Shown here piece after piece: positions 45,594-54,859 of a DNA stretch of 63,587 nt. Below the pieces are notes generated by a model that ran no database searches, was not told the origin of the DNA, and saw only the letters and a list, made by a program, of their open reading frames with translations. Source of the DNA: JAWXCB01 sp034440455. GTDB taxonomy: Bacteria > Bacteroidota > Bacteroidia > Chitinophagales > CAIOSU01. How positions within the stretch are numbered: position 1 is the first letter of the stretch; the number at the start of each line of letters is the position of its first letter. Location: positions 1 to 63,587 of the forward strand of contig JAWXCB010000095.1 of assembly GCA_034440455.1 (NCBI GenBank), in the 5' to 3' direction. Position numbers and translations under genes: made by a program.

Positions 45594-45791
45594 CGCTTTT
45601 GATTATGTATTAAAGGATGCCGGGCAGCGCCTCTGCGTTGCCTTCATTTTTTACAAAGTAATAAAATGGTTTTGTATAAATCGCATTTTGAAGGTTCCTT
45701 TTTTCTAAAAATAGAAGCTGAATTAACCTGAGCGTATTTCAGTTGTTTCCGGGATTTTCATACAATTGCCTTGCTTTCTTTCACTTTAAAA

Positions 45792-48700
45792 ATGAACATC
45801 ATGAAAAAGTTCTTTTTGTTTCTATTCATCTTGCTTTTCGGATTGCTGAACCTTAAAGCGCAAGTTACCAGCGGCATCTTAAGTCAGGGCGGATTAAATA
45901 GAACATATATTGCTTATTTACCAACTTCCTATACTGCCGGCTCAAACCTTCCTGTGGTGTTTGTGCTGCATGCACTAACAATGAACGGGCAACGCATGAT
46001 GCAGGTAACCGGCATGAATGCGGTGGCGGAAACAAATAATTTCATCGCGGTGTATCCTGACGGTATTGGCGGGTCGTGGAATGTGGGCTTTGGGATTCCC
46101 GGAGCATCTACTGCGGATGATGTAGGTTTTATTGATGCGCTTGCTGACGAGATGGTGAATCTTTACGGAGCAGACCTTAACCGTCTGTATGCCTGCGGAC
46201 TTTCCAACGGTGGTTTTTTGAGTTACAAGCTGGCGTGCGAATCAACGAAATGTTTTGCTGCTATCGCGCCTGTTTCTGGCGTGATTACTGATGCTGCTTT
46301 TGCAACATGCGCACCAACGCGCAGCGTACCCGTGCTGCACATTCACGGAACTGCTGATGCAATTGTTCCTTTCAACGGAATCGTTGGTTTTAAATCGGTG
46401 AATGATGTGCTTGCATACTGGCTGTTCAATAATAATAATTGCTCAGGAAATCCAACGATCACCGCGCTTCCAAACACCAACCCTTTTGACCTGTCAACGG
46501 TTGACCGTTGGGCATGGAGCCCTTGCGATAATGGCGCAGAAGTGCAATTATTAAAAGTGAACGGAGGAGGGCATCAATGGCCCGGCACAACCGTTCTTTT
46601 AGGCGGGCTTGGCACGATTAACCGCGACATTAATGCAAGCGCAGAGATTTGGAATTTTTTCAACCGTTTCTCGTGCAACCAAAGCGCAGCAAATCCGATT
46701 CCGCCAGCGCCAACTGCATCTGCTTCACCAAATCCGATTTGTTTGGGAACATCTTCCACACTAACTGCAACTGCTTCCGGTGGAAATTTCGAATGGTTTA
46801 ATACAGCAATCGGTGGAACTGCAATCGCAACAGGTGCAACATATACCACACCTGCACTTTTCGCGACTACAACCTATTGGGTGCAAACAACTATCGGAAC
46901 AGATGTGAGTGCGCGAACACCGGTTGTAGTAAACATTGACCCCAACCCGCAGCCGCTTTCGCCAATCGTTATTGCATTGCCTGCTGCCGTTTGCTCAGGT
47001 AGCTCATCGGTACTCACTTCAACCGTTCCTGTGCTTGGAACGATTAATTGGTATGACACAGCCACAGGCGGAAATCTTGTGGGCACGGGTGCAATTTTCA
47101 CAACACCAGCATTGACAACAACCACAACTTATTGGGCTGAACCCGTGCGCGGAAATTGTGCAGGACCAAGAACTGTGGTTTCCGTTGCGGTAAATCCGAT
47201 TCCTGCTGCTCCGACAATTACTGCATCACCTGCTACTATTTGTCAGGGAGTTTCCAGTGTGCTTACTGCTACGGGTGGAAGCGGTACATTCACCTGGTTT
47301 GACGCACCCACCGGAGGAATCCTGCTTTGGGTTGGACCAACTTATGCCACACTACCGTTATTAAACACAACAACATATTATGTGCAGGAAACAGACGCGA
47401 ACGGTTGTACGAGTGCAAGAACTGCTATTACAGTAACAGTGAATTCATTACCTGCTTCACCGGCAGTTGCTCCCGCAACAATTTGCTCAGGAACTTCGAC
47501 AACATTAACCGCAACCGGACCAGGCGGAACTTACGACTGGTATGACCTTCCCATCGGTGGAACATTGCTCAGCACAGGCGCAACATTTACAACGCCTGCG
47601 CTTGCATTCATTACTGTTTATTGGGTGCAAACGACTGATGCAAACGGATGCGTGAGTTTGCCTGCCGCAGTTGTCGTTACAGTGAATCCGACTCCGCCTG
47701 CGCCAAATATCGTTGCGCGCCCCGCAGTGATTTGTTCCGGAAACACCACAACATTAGTGGCACGAACCCTTGCTGGAACTGTCAATTGGTATGATGCTCC
47801 AACCGGTGGCAATCTGCTTGGAACAGGAAGAGTGTTCACCACGCCTGTGCTCACGGTATCTGCCACAACCACATTTACCGCTTATGCTGACAACACGCTT
47901 GGCGTCTGCACGGGACCTCGAAGCGCAGTAACCGTTACTGTAAATCCAATTCCCGCTGCGCCTAATGTTGCTGCACAAACAATTTGCTACGGAACTTCTG
48001 CTACATTGACGCCTTCAACCGCAGGAGGAACGTATGCGTGGTATACTGTTCCAACCGGAGGGCTTCCTGTTTGGATTGGCGCAAGCTACACCACATTAAC
48101 GCTTACAACAAATACAAGATTTTTTGTTGAAGCGGTTGCCAATGGATGCGTCAGTCCGCGCACTATGGTGGTAGTAAATGTGAATGCGTTTGTGCTTCCT
48201 CCTAAATTGTCCGCTTCGCCAAACAGAATTTGCGCAGGCTCTACATCCACGCTCAATGCAGTTGTACCTGTAGGAACGGTGGATTGGTATAATGTTCCCG
48301 TTGGCGGCACTCCGATAGCAACAGGAACCTCCTACGCTACTCCACCTTTAACAGTAAGAACCACCTATTGGGCAACTGTTACCGTCAATGGCTGCGCCAG
48401 CGCAAGAACACCAGTTACGGTGTATGTGCTGACAGCGCCCTCGCCTGTGGCAATTGCGTTACCTCCAATTGTTTGTTCGGGATGGACATCCACGCTTACG
48501 GTGAGTTTCCCCATCGGGGGCGCTATTAATTGGTATGATGCGCCTGCGGGCGGCAACCTGCTCGGCACGGGTTTGGCATTCATCACTCCGGCAATCACCG
48601 CCACCACCAACTTTTATGCAGAAACTATCCTGAACGGATGTGTGAGCGCACAACGCACCCCCGTAACGGTGATATTGGGAGGTTGCAAAACAAATGAGCA

Positions 48701-48968
48701 GACGGCCGATGTGCTGAACGAAGAGACGTACATGAATGTGTTCCCAAATCCGTCAAGCGGAATTTTTAACATTGACTTCCGCACGGATAATCCTGCGCTA
48801 CTGAGAATTTTTGATACTGCGGGAAAAGTTGTTTTTACGAAAGATTATACTGCTGATAAGAATCAGTTCATTGAAACCATTGACCTGAGCCGCATGGCAG
48901 CAGGACTTTATTTCATTCAACTGAGAACAAAAGACGGAATGCTGACCGATAAATTGGCGTTGGAATAA
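45792..48968 (+). CDS. T9SS-exported PHB-depolymerase-like esterase with eight Ig-like repeats
   Basis: 1058 residues from ATG 45792 (MNIMKKFF); ATG 45801 is also possible, and the longer frame from 45771 is not needed. The signal ends in LLNLKAQ. About 25-300 is an alpha/beta hydrolase of the LpqC/PHB-depolymerase type. Its nucleophile lies in the GLSNGG elbow, the acid in HIHGTADAIVPF and the His in NGGGHQWPG. Eight Ig-like repeats follow, each with a W-[YF]-[DNT]...GG core (e.g. INWYDTATGGN), and a T9SS sorting domain (VFPNPSSGIFNIDF ... MAAGLYFIQL) ends it. It probably releases feruloyl or acetyl groups, or cleaves polyesters, at the cell surface. Confidence 0.9.
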   Translation: MNIMKKFFLFLFILLFGLLNLKAQVTSGILSQGGLNRTYIAYLPTSYTAGSNLPVVFVLHALTMNGQRMMQVTGMNAVAETNNFIAVYPDGIGGSWNVGFGIPGASTADDVGFIDALADEMVNLYGADLNRLYACGLSNGGFLSYKLACESTKCFAAIAPVSGVITDAAFATCAPTRSVPVLHIHGTADAIVPFNGIVGFKSVNDVLAYWLFNNNNCSGNPTITALPNTNPFDLSTVDRWAWSPCDNGAEVQLLKVNGGGHQWPGTTVLLGGLGTINRDINASAEIWNFFNRFSCNQSAANPIPPAPTASASPNPICLGTSSTLTATASGGNFEWFNTAIGGTAIATGATYTTPALFATTTYWVQTTIGTDVSARTPVVVNIDPNPQPLSPIVIALPAAVCSGSSSVLTSTVPVLGTINWYDTATGGNLVGTGAIFTTPALTTTTTYWAEPVRGNCAGPRTVVSVAVNPIPAAPTITASPATICQGVSSVLTATGGSGTFTWFDAPTGGILLWVGPTYATLPLLNTTTYYVQETDANGCTSARTAITVTVNSLPASPAVAPATICSGTSTTLTATGPGGTYDWYDLPIGGTLLSTGATFTTPALAFITVYWVQTTDANGCVSLPAAVVVTVNPTPPAPNIVARPAVICSGNTTTLVARTLAGTVNWYDAPTGGNLLGTGRVFTTPVLTVSATTTFTAYADNTLGVCTGPRSAVTVTVNPIPAAPNVAAQTICYGTSATLTPSTAGGTYAWYTVPTGGLPVWIGASYTTLTLTTNTRFFVEAVANGCVSPRTMVVVNVNAFVLPPKLSASPNRICAGSTSTLNAVVPVGTVDWYNVPVGGTPIATGTSYATPPLTVRTTYWATVTVNGCASARTPVTVYVLTAPSPVAIALPPIVCSGWTSTLTVSFPIGGAINWYDAPAGGNLLGTGLAFITPAITATTNFYAETILNGCVSAQRTPVTVILGGCKTNEQTADVLNEETYMNVFPNPSSGIFNIDFRTDNPALLRIFDTAGKVVFTKDYTADKNQFIETIDLSRMAAGLYFIQLRTKDGMLTDKLALE

Positions 48969-48971
48969 TAT

Positions 48972-49016
48972 ACCAAGAGTAGTTGAGATTCCGAAGGAAC
49001 GAAACGTACTCTTGGT
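48972..49016. repeat. 10-bp perfect inverted repeat after the esterase gene
   Basis: ACCAAGAGTA (48972-48981) and TACTCTTGGT (49007-49016) flank 25 bases. It starts four bases after the stop codon. It may cap the transcript end; no T-run follows. Confidence 0.6.
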
Positions 49017-49091
49017 TAATACCGGACATTCTACAGCTAAATTGTTTGAAAACCTGAGTTGTTTCGGTATAATTTGAATTCTAAGAAAATA

Positions 49092-49125
49092 AAAGAGGCT
49101 GCCTCAATTGAGACAGCCTCTTTTT
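49092..49125. terminator. Bidirectional rho-independent terminator between esterase gene and valS
   Basis: AAAGAGGCTG / CAGCCTCTTT, a 10-bp perfect stem with a 12-base loop, with A-run and T-run on the two sides. It serves both the plus-strand esterase gene and the minus-strand valS. Confidence 0.85.
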
Positions 49126-49137
49126 GATTTAAGGACA

Positions 49138-51837
49138 CTAATTCAACTTCGCCAAACTCTCCTCCAGCGCTTTCAGTTTCGCCTCACCATCAGCTAGTTT
49201 CTGCTTCTCTTTTTCAATTACGGCTGCTGGCGCACCGCTTACAAATCGTTCGTTGCTGAGTTTTGATGAAACAGATTTGATGAAGCCTTTGTAGTAATCA
49301 ATCTCCTGTATTATTTTTTTCTTTTCCTCTTCAGGATTCACGTTGGCTTGGATTTGCAAGAACAACTTATCGGAGCCGATAAGAATTGTTTTAGCATTCT
49401 CTACATCTGTAGCGGTGAATTCAAAGGATTTCAAAACCGCCAGTTTCATTATCATTCCTTTGAAGAAATCATATCCGGTTTTATTCGCAGTCGTCACCAA
49501 CAGCGGCAATTCTTCTTTCGGACTGATGCCCGCCTGCGCGCGCGCATCACGGATTCGTGAAATGATTTCCTTTGCCGTTTCTGCTTTCTTCAAAACGGAT
49601 TCGTCAAACGGTTTTGCCTGCGGATAGCTGCTCACCGTGATGCAATCTTTCTCGTCTCTCTCCTTCAGCGTGTGCCAGATTTCTTCTGAAATGAACGGTA
49701 CAAACGGATGCGCAATTTGCATGAGCTTTTCAAGAAAATCAACAGTCTTGTCGTAGGTGAATTTATCGAGCGGCTGCTGAAAGGGTGGCTTAATCATTTC
49801 CAAATACCACGAACAGAAATCATCCCAAATAAGATTATACAGGGTATGCAGCGCCTCTGAAATGCGAAAATCTTTATAGGAATTTTCCAACTGCTCAATC
49901 ACCTGATTCATTCTGTTTTCAAACCACAGAATAGCGGCTTCGTTGTGCTCATTCTTTCCTTCATGCACTTCCCATCCTTTCACAAGGCGCAACGCATTCC
50001 AAATCTTGTTGCAGAAATTTCTTCCCTGCTCACAGAGCTTTTCATCAAAGAGCAAATCATTTCCCGCAGGTGATGAAAACAACATGCCGATGCGCACACC
50101 ATCCGCGCCATATTGCGCCATCAGGTCGAGCGGGTCGGGCGAGTTGCCAAGTGACTTTGACATTTTCCTGCGTTGCTTGTCGCGCACAATGCCGTGCAGA
50201 TACACATCACTGAATGGCTTTTCATCTAAATATTCATAGCCCGCAATAATCATTCGCGCCACCCAGAAAAATAAAATCTCAGGCGCAGTTACAAGAATCT
50301 TTGTCGGGTAGTAATAATTCAATTCCGCATTTGCCGCTTTGTTGATTTTACCTTTCTGCTTATCAAAACACTTATCGTTGAATCCGTCAAACACCGCGAT
50401 GGGCCAGAGCCAGGAAGATGCCCATGTATCGAGCACGTCTTCATCCTGCCGGAGAGTGTTGGGTGTGGAGGGTGGAGGGTGGAGGGTGTTTTCTTCGCTG
50501 ACGACTGACGACTGACGACTGACGACTTGCTTCAAAGCTTCATCAAAAGTTTCCGCCACATACACATTCCCCGCTTCATCATACCACGCGGGAATACGAT
50601 GTCCCCACCACAACTGGCGGCTGATGCACCAATCGCGCACGTTTTCCATCCAGTGGCGATACGTGTTCTTGAATTTGTCGGGATGCAGTTGCACTTCGTC
50701 TTTCTCCACCGCTTCTAATGCCCGCTTTGAAATTTCTTTCATCTTAATAAACCACTGCATCGAAAGCATCGGCTCCACAATCGAATTCGTTCGCTCGCTG
50801 CGCCCCACGCGCGTGATAAATTCTTCTTCCTTCACCAGCAGGTTTTCCGTTTTCAATCTTTCCACCACCAACTTGCGCACTTTGAAGCGGTCTTTACCAA
50901 CGTATTCAGGCAACTCGCATTTTTCGTTCAGTGTGCCATCCGGGTTAATCGTAGCAATCACAGGAAGATTATGGCGCAAACCGATGTCATAGTCATTCTG
51001 GTCGTGCGCAGGCGTTACTTTCAGGCAACCCGTTCCAAATTCCTTTTCAACATAATTGTCGCCAATCACAGGCACTTCGCGGTGAATCATCGGCACAAGC
51101 ACCGTTTTGCCGATGAGGTTTTTGTAACGCTCATCATTGGGATTTACCGCCACAGCCGTATCACCCATAATCGTTTCAGGGCGTTGCGTTGCGATGACAA
51201 TAAAATCATTTGTACCCTTGATTTGATATTGCACGTGATAGAGAAAACTTTTTTCACCGTTTTCCGCATACAACACTTCCTCGTTTGACACTGTTGTTTG
51301 CGCTTCGCAATCCCAGTTTACCATACGTAAGCCGCGATAGATGAAACCCTTTTTATGCAAATCCACAAACACGCGAATCACTGCTTTGTAGTAATCGTCA
51401 TCCATCGTAAAATGTACGCGCTCCCAATCAACGGATGCTCCGAGTTTTTTCAGTTGTTCCAGGATGATTCCGCCATATTTCTCTTTCCACTCCCATGCAT
51501 ATTTCAAAAACTCCTCGCGGGAAATGTCTGACTTCCTGATTTTTTTTTCGCGCAGCATCTGTACCACTTTCGCCTCCGTTGCAATGGAAGCATGGTCGGT
51601 GCCCGGAACCCAGCACGGGTTCTTCCCTTCCAACCTTGCTTTGCGAATCAGCACATCCTGAATCGTGTTATTGAGCATGTGCCCCATGTGCAACACGCCC
51701 GTGACGTTAGGCGGTGGAATTACAATTGAATATGGCTCACGCGCATCGGGCGTAGAGCGAAAGAATTTCTGTTCAAGCCAATGCTTGTACCATTTATCTT
51801 CAACGATTTTCGGGTCGTAGCGGTTTGAGATTTCCAT
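49138..51837 (-). CDS. valS: Valyl-tRNA synthetase
   Basis: 899 residues. Class I synthetase signatures: PPPNVTGVLHMGHMLN with the HIGH-like HMGH near the start and KMSKS at about 559. Other blocks are WVPGTDHASIATE, the editing domain (about 190-350) and DTWASSWLWP. A C-terminal coiled arm (VNPEEEKKKIIQEIDYYKG) ends it. It charges tRNA-Val and edits threonine. Residues about 438-459, just before the DEDVLDTW block, are encoded by low-complexity direct repeats (see the repeat entry), where homologues have a short plain linker. The gene ends at a strong terminator. Confidence 0.96.
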   Translation of the reverse strand: MEISNRYDPKIVEDKWYKHWLEQKFFRSTPDAREPYSIVIPPPNVTGVLHMGHMLNNTIQDVLIRKARLEGKNPCWVPGTDHASIATEAKVVQMLREKKIRKSDISREEFLKYAWEWKEKYGGIILEQLKKLGASVDWERVHFTMDDDYYKAVIRVFVDLHKKGFIYRGLRMVNWDCEAQTTVSNEEVLYAENGEKSFLYHVQYQIKGTNDFIVIATQRPETIMGDTAVAVNPNDERYKNLIGKTVLVPMIHREVPVIGDNYVEKEFGTGCLKVTPAHDQNDYDIGLRHNLPVIATINPDGTLNEKCELPEYVGKDRFKVRKLVVERLKTENLLVKEEEFITRVGRSERTNSIVEPMLSMQWFIKMKEISKRALEAVEKDEVQLHPDKFKNTYRHWMENVRDWCISRQLWWGHRIPAWYDEAGNVYVAETFDEALKQVVSRQSSVVSEENTLHPPPSTPNTLRQDEDVLDTWASSWLWPIAVFDGFNDKCFDKQKGKINKAANAELNYYYPTKILVTAPEILFFWVARMIIAGYEYLDEKPFSDVYLHGIVRDKQRRKMSKSLGNSPDPLDLMAQYGADGVRIGMLFSSPAGNDLLFDEKLCEQGRNFCNKIWNALRLVKGWEVHEGKNEHNEAAILWFENRMNQVIEQLENSYKDFRISEALHTLYNLIWDDFCSWYLEMIKPPFQQPLDKFTYDKTVDFLEKLMQIAHPFVPFISEEIWHTLKERDEKDCITVSSYPQAKPFDESVLKKAETAKEIISRIRDARAQAGISPKEELPLLVTTANKTGYDFFKGMIMKLAVLKSFEFTATDVENAKTILIGSDKLFLQIQANVNPEEEKKKIIQEIDYYKGFIKSVSSKLSNERFVSGAPAAVIEKEKQKLADGEAKLKALEESLAKLN
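50461..50527. repeat. Low-complexity direct repeats inserted in valS
   Basis: Tandem GGTGGAG-like units (50461-50488) and GACGACT-like units (50499-50527) encode VVSRQSSVVSEEN and HPPPSTPN in a surface loop of ValRS. Similar short tracts appear at the left edge of the window (1-20) and in the MenE part of menCE (30102-30124). They look like spread of short intergenic repeats into coding loops. Confidence 0.75.
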
Positions 51838-51873
51838 TCAAGTAAAAAATTGATGCGTAAAGTTACTTCGAGT

Positions 51874-53343
51874 TTAAACTTTACTGCTGCATAAATATTT
51901 ATTCAAACCCTTTATCTCGTCCTTGTCATCCGTCATTACAAACAAGCGGTCACCCGCTTCAATTACCGTAGAGCCGCGCGGTGTAATATACTTTCCATTT
52001 CTCCTGATCAGCACAATGAGGATGCTATGCGGAATTTCTAATTCCATAATCGCCTTGCCGGAAGCCATGCTATTTGAAGGAATCGTGAGTTCAGTCATTT
52101 CATTTCTGAAATCTTCGCTTTGTGTGAGCTTCAGCGGGTTTTTCATTTTCACTTCTTCCTGCTTGTAAAGACCGAGCCATTGCGCAACGAGATGGAGCGT
52201 AGTGCCTTGCAATGCAACCGAAGTAAGCACGATGAAAAAGACGATGTTAAAAATCATTTCTGATTTTTCAATTCCTGCTATAAGGGGAAAGGTGGCGAAA
52301 ATGATGGGGACAGAACCGCGCAGCCCCACCCAAGAAATGAGCGCTTTCTCTTTGAAAGAAACTTTGAAGAAAGCAAGACTGATAAACACCGCAACAGGTC
52401 GAGCGATAAAAATGAGGAATAAAGAAACCAATACTCCGATGCCGAAAACGGGCAGCATCTTACTCGGAAACACGAGCAGCCCCAGCGCAAGGAACATAAT
52501 GATTTGCAAGAGCCATGCCTGCCCGTCAAAATGTTTGGTGAGGCTTCTTTTGTGAATGAAGTTGCTGCGCCCCATCACCAATGCTGCAAGATAAACGGCA
52601 AGAAACCCGTTGCCGTAAATGAAATGCGTGGCGGAATAGGTGAACAAAATCATCGCAAGCGCGAGCACTGAGTAAAGCCCGTCAACATTCAGTTTCACTT
52701 TATTCATCACCCACACCATCGCTTTTCCCATCAGCAAACCTGCCGCTGCGCCAATAGACATTTGAAGAAGGAATGTAGGCACGAGGCCGAGAAACGTCAT
52801 TTCTTTATTCACCAAAAGCTGGATGAAACTGATGGTAAGGAAATATGCCATCGGGTCATTGCTGCCCGATTCAAATTCGAGCAGGGGACGGATGTTGCCT
52901 TTCAACCCCACATTGCGCGAGCGCATAATGGAAAACACCGCAGCCGCATCAGTGGATGAAATAATCGCGCCCAGCAACAAACCTTCCAGCAGTGAGAAGT
53001 CAGATAATTGCGAAACAAGAATGCCGACTAAGCTGGCAGTGATAAGCACTCCGACTGTTGACAGCGCCAAGCCATGCCACCGCACGGGTTTCACGTCATT
53101 CCACGTGGTGTCAAGTCCGCCTGAGAAAAGAATGAACACGAGTGCGATTACTCCAAGCGCCTGCGCAATTTCAGGATTATCAAATTCAATTCCGCCAATG
53201 CCTTCCGAACCTGCAAGCATCCCGACCAAGAGAAAAAGCAGCAAGGAGGGAACACCAAGTCTGCCTGTGGTTTTGCTTGCAACGATGCTGATAAAAAGCA
53301 GCACAGAGCCTATCAATAAAATATTTTCAATCGAAAAATCCAT
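51874..53343 (-). CDS. K+/H+ (or Na+/H+) antiporter of the CvrA/NhaP2 type
   Basis: 489 residues: 11-13 membrane helices of the CPA1 family, with the conserved cation motif region SSTDAAAVFS and ESGSNDPMAYF, and VGLRGSVPIIFATF near the end of the membrane part. The C-terminal cytoplasmic tail (about 405-489) is a TrkA-C regulatory domain (MELEIPHSILIVLIRRNG, TVIEAGDRLFVMTD) that senses nucleotide or Na/K state. It exchanges monovalent cations for protons at the inner membrane. It follows valS by 36 bp in the upstream direction, so the two could share a transcript. Confidence 0.9.
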   Translation of the reverse strand: MDFSIENILLIGSVLLFISIVASKTTGRLGVPSLLLFLLVGMLAGSEGIGGIEFDNPEIAQALGVIALVFILFSGGLDTTWNDVKPVRWHGLALSTVGVLITASLVGILVSQLSDFSLLEGLLLGAIISSTDAAAVFSIMRSRNVGLKGNIRPLLEFESGSNDPMAYFLTISFIQLLVNKEMTFLGLVPTFLLQMSIGAAAGLLMGKAMVWVMNKVKLNVDGLYSVLALAMILFTYSATHFIYGNGFLAVYLAALVMGRSNFIHKRSLTKHFDGQAWLLQIIMFLALGLLVFPSKMLPVFGIGVLVSLFLIFIARPVAVFISLAFFKVSFKEKALISWVGLRGSVPIIFATFPLIAGIEKSEMIFNIVFFIVLTSVALQGTTLHLVAQWLGLYKQEEVKMKNPLKLTQSEDFRNEMTELTIPSNSMASGKAIMELEIPHSILIVLIRRNGKYITPRGSTVIEAGDRLFVMTDDKDEIKGLNKYLCSSKV

Positions 53344-53398
53344 CAGGGTAAAAATAGAGAGAAAAAAAAGAAGCAGGCAGAGAGTACCCGATAATGCG

Positions 53399-54817
53399 CT
53401 ATTTCTTTATCGTAATCCTTTTCGTCTCCAGCACACCATCAATCTCCAAGCGATAAAAGTAAACTCCCTGATTAAGGCGGGCAATATCAACAGGCACGGA
53501 ATAATCGCCTGCTTTCAACATGCCGTTTTTCAGTTGCATTACTTCATTCCCCAAAGGGTCAAAGAGATTCAAGATTACCTTAGATTCTCTTTCGAGGCGG
53601 AAGAAAATATTCGTTTGTTTCGCTGCCGGATTTACATTCGTTCCGTCATTTTTGCTTTTTGTGGAAACATCTTTACAATAATCTTTGAACGCATCATCAA
53701 TCACGAGTTTTGTTTCATCAATCGTTGAAGCGACATCGCTCAAATCAACATAAAAGGAATAAACGCCCGCGAGATTTTTACAGACGTTAATCCACGGAGT
53801 AAAGCCTTTGTCACCCTGGCTGCTGACTTCCGTTGCTGTGTTGTCAAGCGGAATCATGCGATCAATTGAAACGCCCAAGCCATAGAACTGCGATTTCATT
53901 GTTGAAGTCTGCTTATAGGGCGTGAATTCTTCAGGTAAGTCTGCTGTCTGGTCGTGAAACATCTCCTGCACAGATTTTTGCGTGAGCACTTGCGCTCCGT
54001 CATAACTTCCTTTATTTAACAGCATCACAAGGAAATTTGAAAAATCAGTGGCAGTGGAATAAGCACCCTCTCCAATGTTTTTTCCTTTTTGATTTCCAAA
54101 ATCGGTTTTATACATTTTACACGGCTGCGCAATCTTTTCTTTGAACAACGATTCCCAATCCTTGCCGCTCACCACTTCGGCAAGACGTGCGGCAACTTGA
54201 TACGAAGTGTTTCCATACAAAAACTGTGTGCCCGGGTCAGAAACAAGCATTGTCTTTCGCACAATGCTGTCAACCGATTGCGCAAGGCTCAATTCTTTAT
54301 TCTTTAAATAAGGAACATTCGCAGGCAAGCCGCTTGTGTGTGAAAGCAATTGCCGAAGTGTGATGGTTGCTTTCACCGATTTAAACTGTGGAAGATATTT
54401 TCCAATCGGTTCATCAAGCGCTATCCGTTTTTCATCAACGAGCGTGAGCAGCGTAGCGGCAACCAACCATTTAGAAGAGCCTGCAACACGCACTTTCTTC
54501 TCACTTGCACTTTGCACATCGCTGAAAACACGTTTGTAAACTACCTTATTGTCTTTGATGAGAATCAGCTCGGCTTGTCCCGCATCATAAGCGGAAGCGG
54601 ACAAGAGATAATCAACGCGCGTAGAGCCGGTGAACTGCGCGTCAACCTTATTCCACCACCCGAACAAGAGAAACACGAGCAGGCAGAATGGGTTTAGGCC
54701 TCTTTCATAATTCGCTTTTTTTTTCGCCTCATCTTTATTCTTCTCCAAAGGAGAAGATAAATAGAATGAATTATGAAAGAGGTCTATTAAAATCCGGTGA
54801 TGCGTAAAAGTTTTCAA
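53399..54817 (-). CDS. T9SS-exported serine-hydrolase (class C beta-lactamase-like) protein, probable pseudo-enzyme
   Basis: 472 residues, from a TTG at 54817; no ATG is available and the first about 45 codons cover a palindromic repeat, so the start is weak. The signal-like segment is CLLVFLLFGWWNKVDAQ. The beta-lactamase/transpeptidase-like domain runs about 65-370. In AGSSKWLVAATL the Ser expected three residues before Lys116 is Gly113 (codon GGC), where relatives have the SxxK nucleophile. The Y-x-N motif is kept (YGNTSY), and SQGDKGFTPW matches the third motif region. A T9SS domain (NVNPAAKQ ... NQGVYFYRLE) ends it. Either it is catalytically dead and binds a ligand, or a neighbouring Ser takes over. 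Confidence 0.8.
   Translation of the reverse strand: MKTFTHHRILIDLFHNSFYLSSPLEKNKDEAKKKANYERGLNPFCLLVFLLFGWWNKVDAQFTGSTRVDYLLSASAYDAGQAELILIKDNKVVYKRVFSDVQSASEKKVRVAGSSKWLVAATLLTLVDEKRIALDEPIGKYLPQFKSVKATITLRQLLSHTSGLPANVPYLKNKELSLAQSVDSIVRKTMLVSDPGTQFLYGNTSYQVAARLAEVVSGKDWESLFKEKIAQPCKMYKTDFGNQKGKNIGEGAYSTATDFSNFLVMLLNKGSYDGAQVLTQKSVQEMFHDQTADLPEEFTPYKQTSTMKSQFYGLGVSIDRMIPLDNTATEVSSQGDKGFTPWINVCKNLAGVYSFYVDLSDVASTIDETKLVIDDAFKDYCKDVSTKSKNDGTNVNPAAKQTNIFFRLERESKVILNLFDPLGNEVMQLKNGMLKAGDYSVPVDIARLNQGVYFYRLEIDGVLETKRITIKK
54699..54782. repeat. Nested palindrome in the 5' end of the serine-hydrolase gene
   Basis: Outer arms CCTCTTTCATAATTC (54699-54713) and GAATTATGAAAGAGG (54768-54782) are perfect 15-bp inverted repeats. 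Inside lies CTTCTCC-AAA-GGAGAAG (54740-54756). It occupies the N-terminal coding stretch before the signal segment. Confidence 0.85.
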
Positions 54818-54859
54818 TAAGCTCCTGTTTTAATTTCCTCCAAAACCATTCCGCATTTT

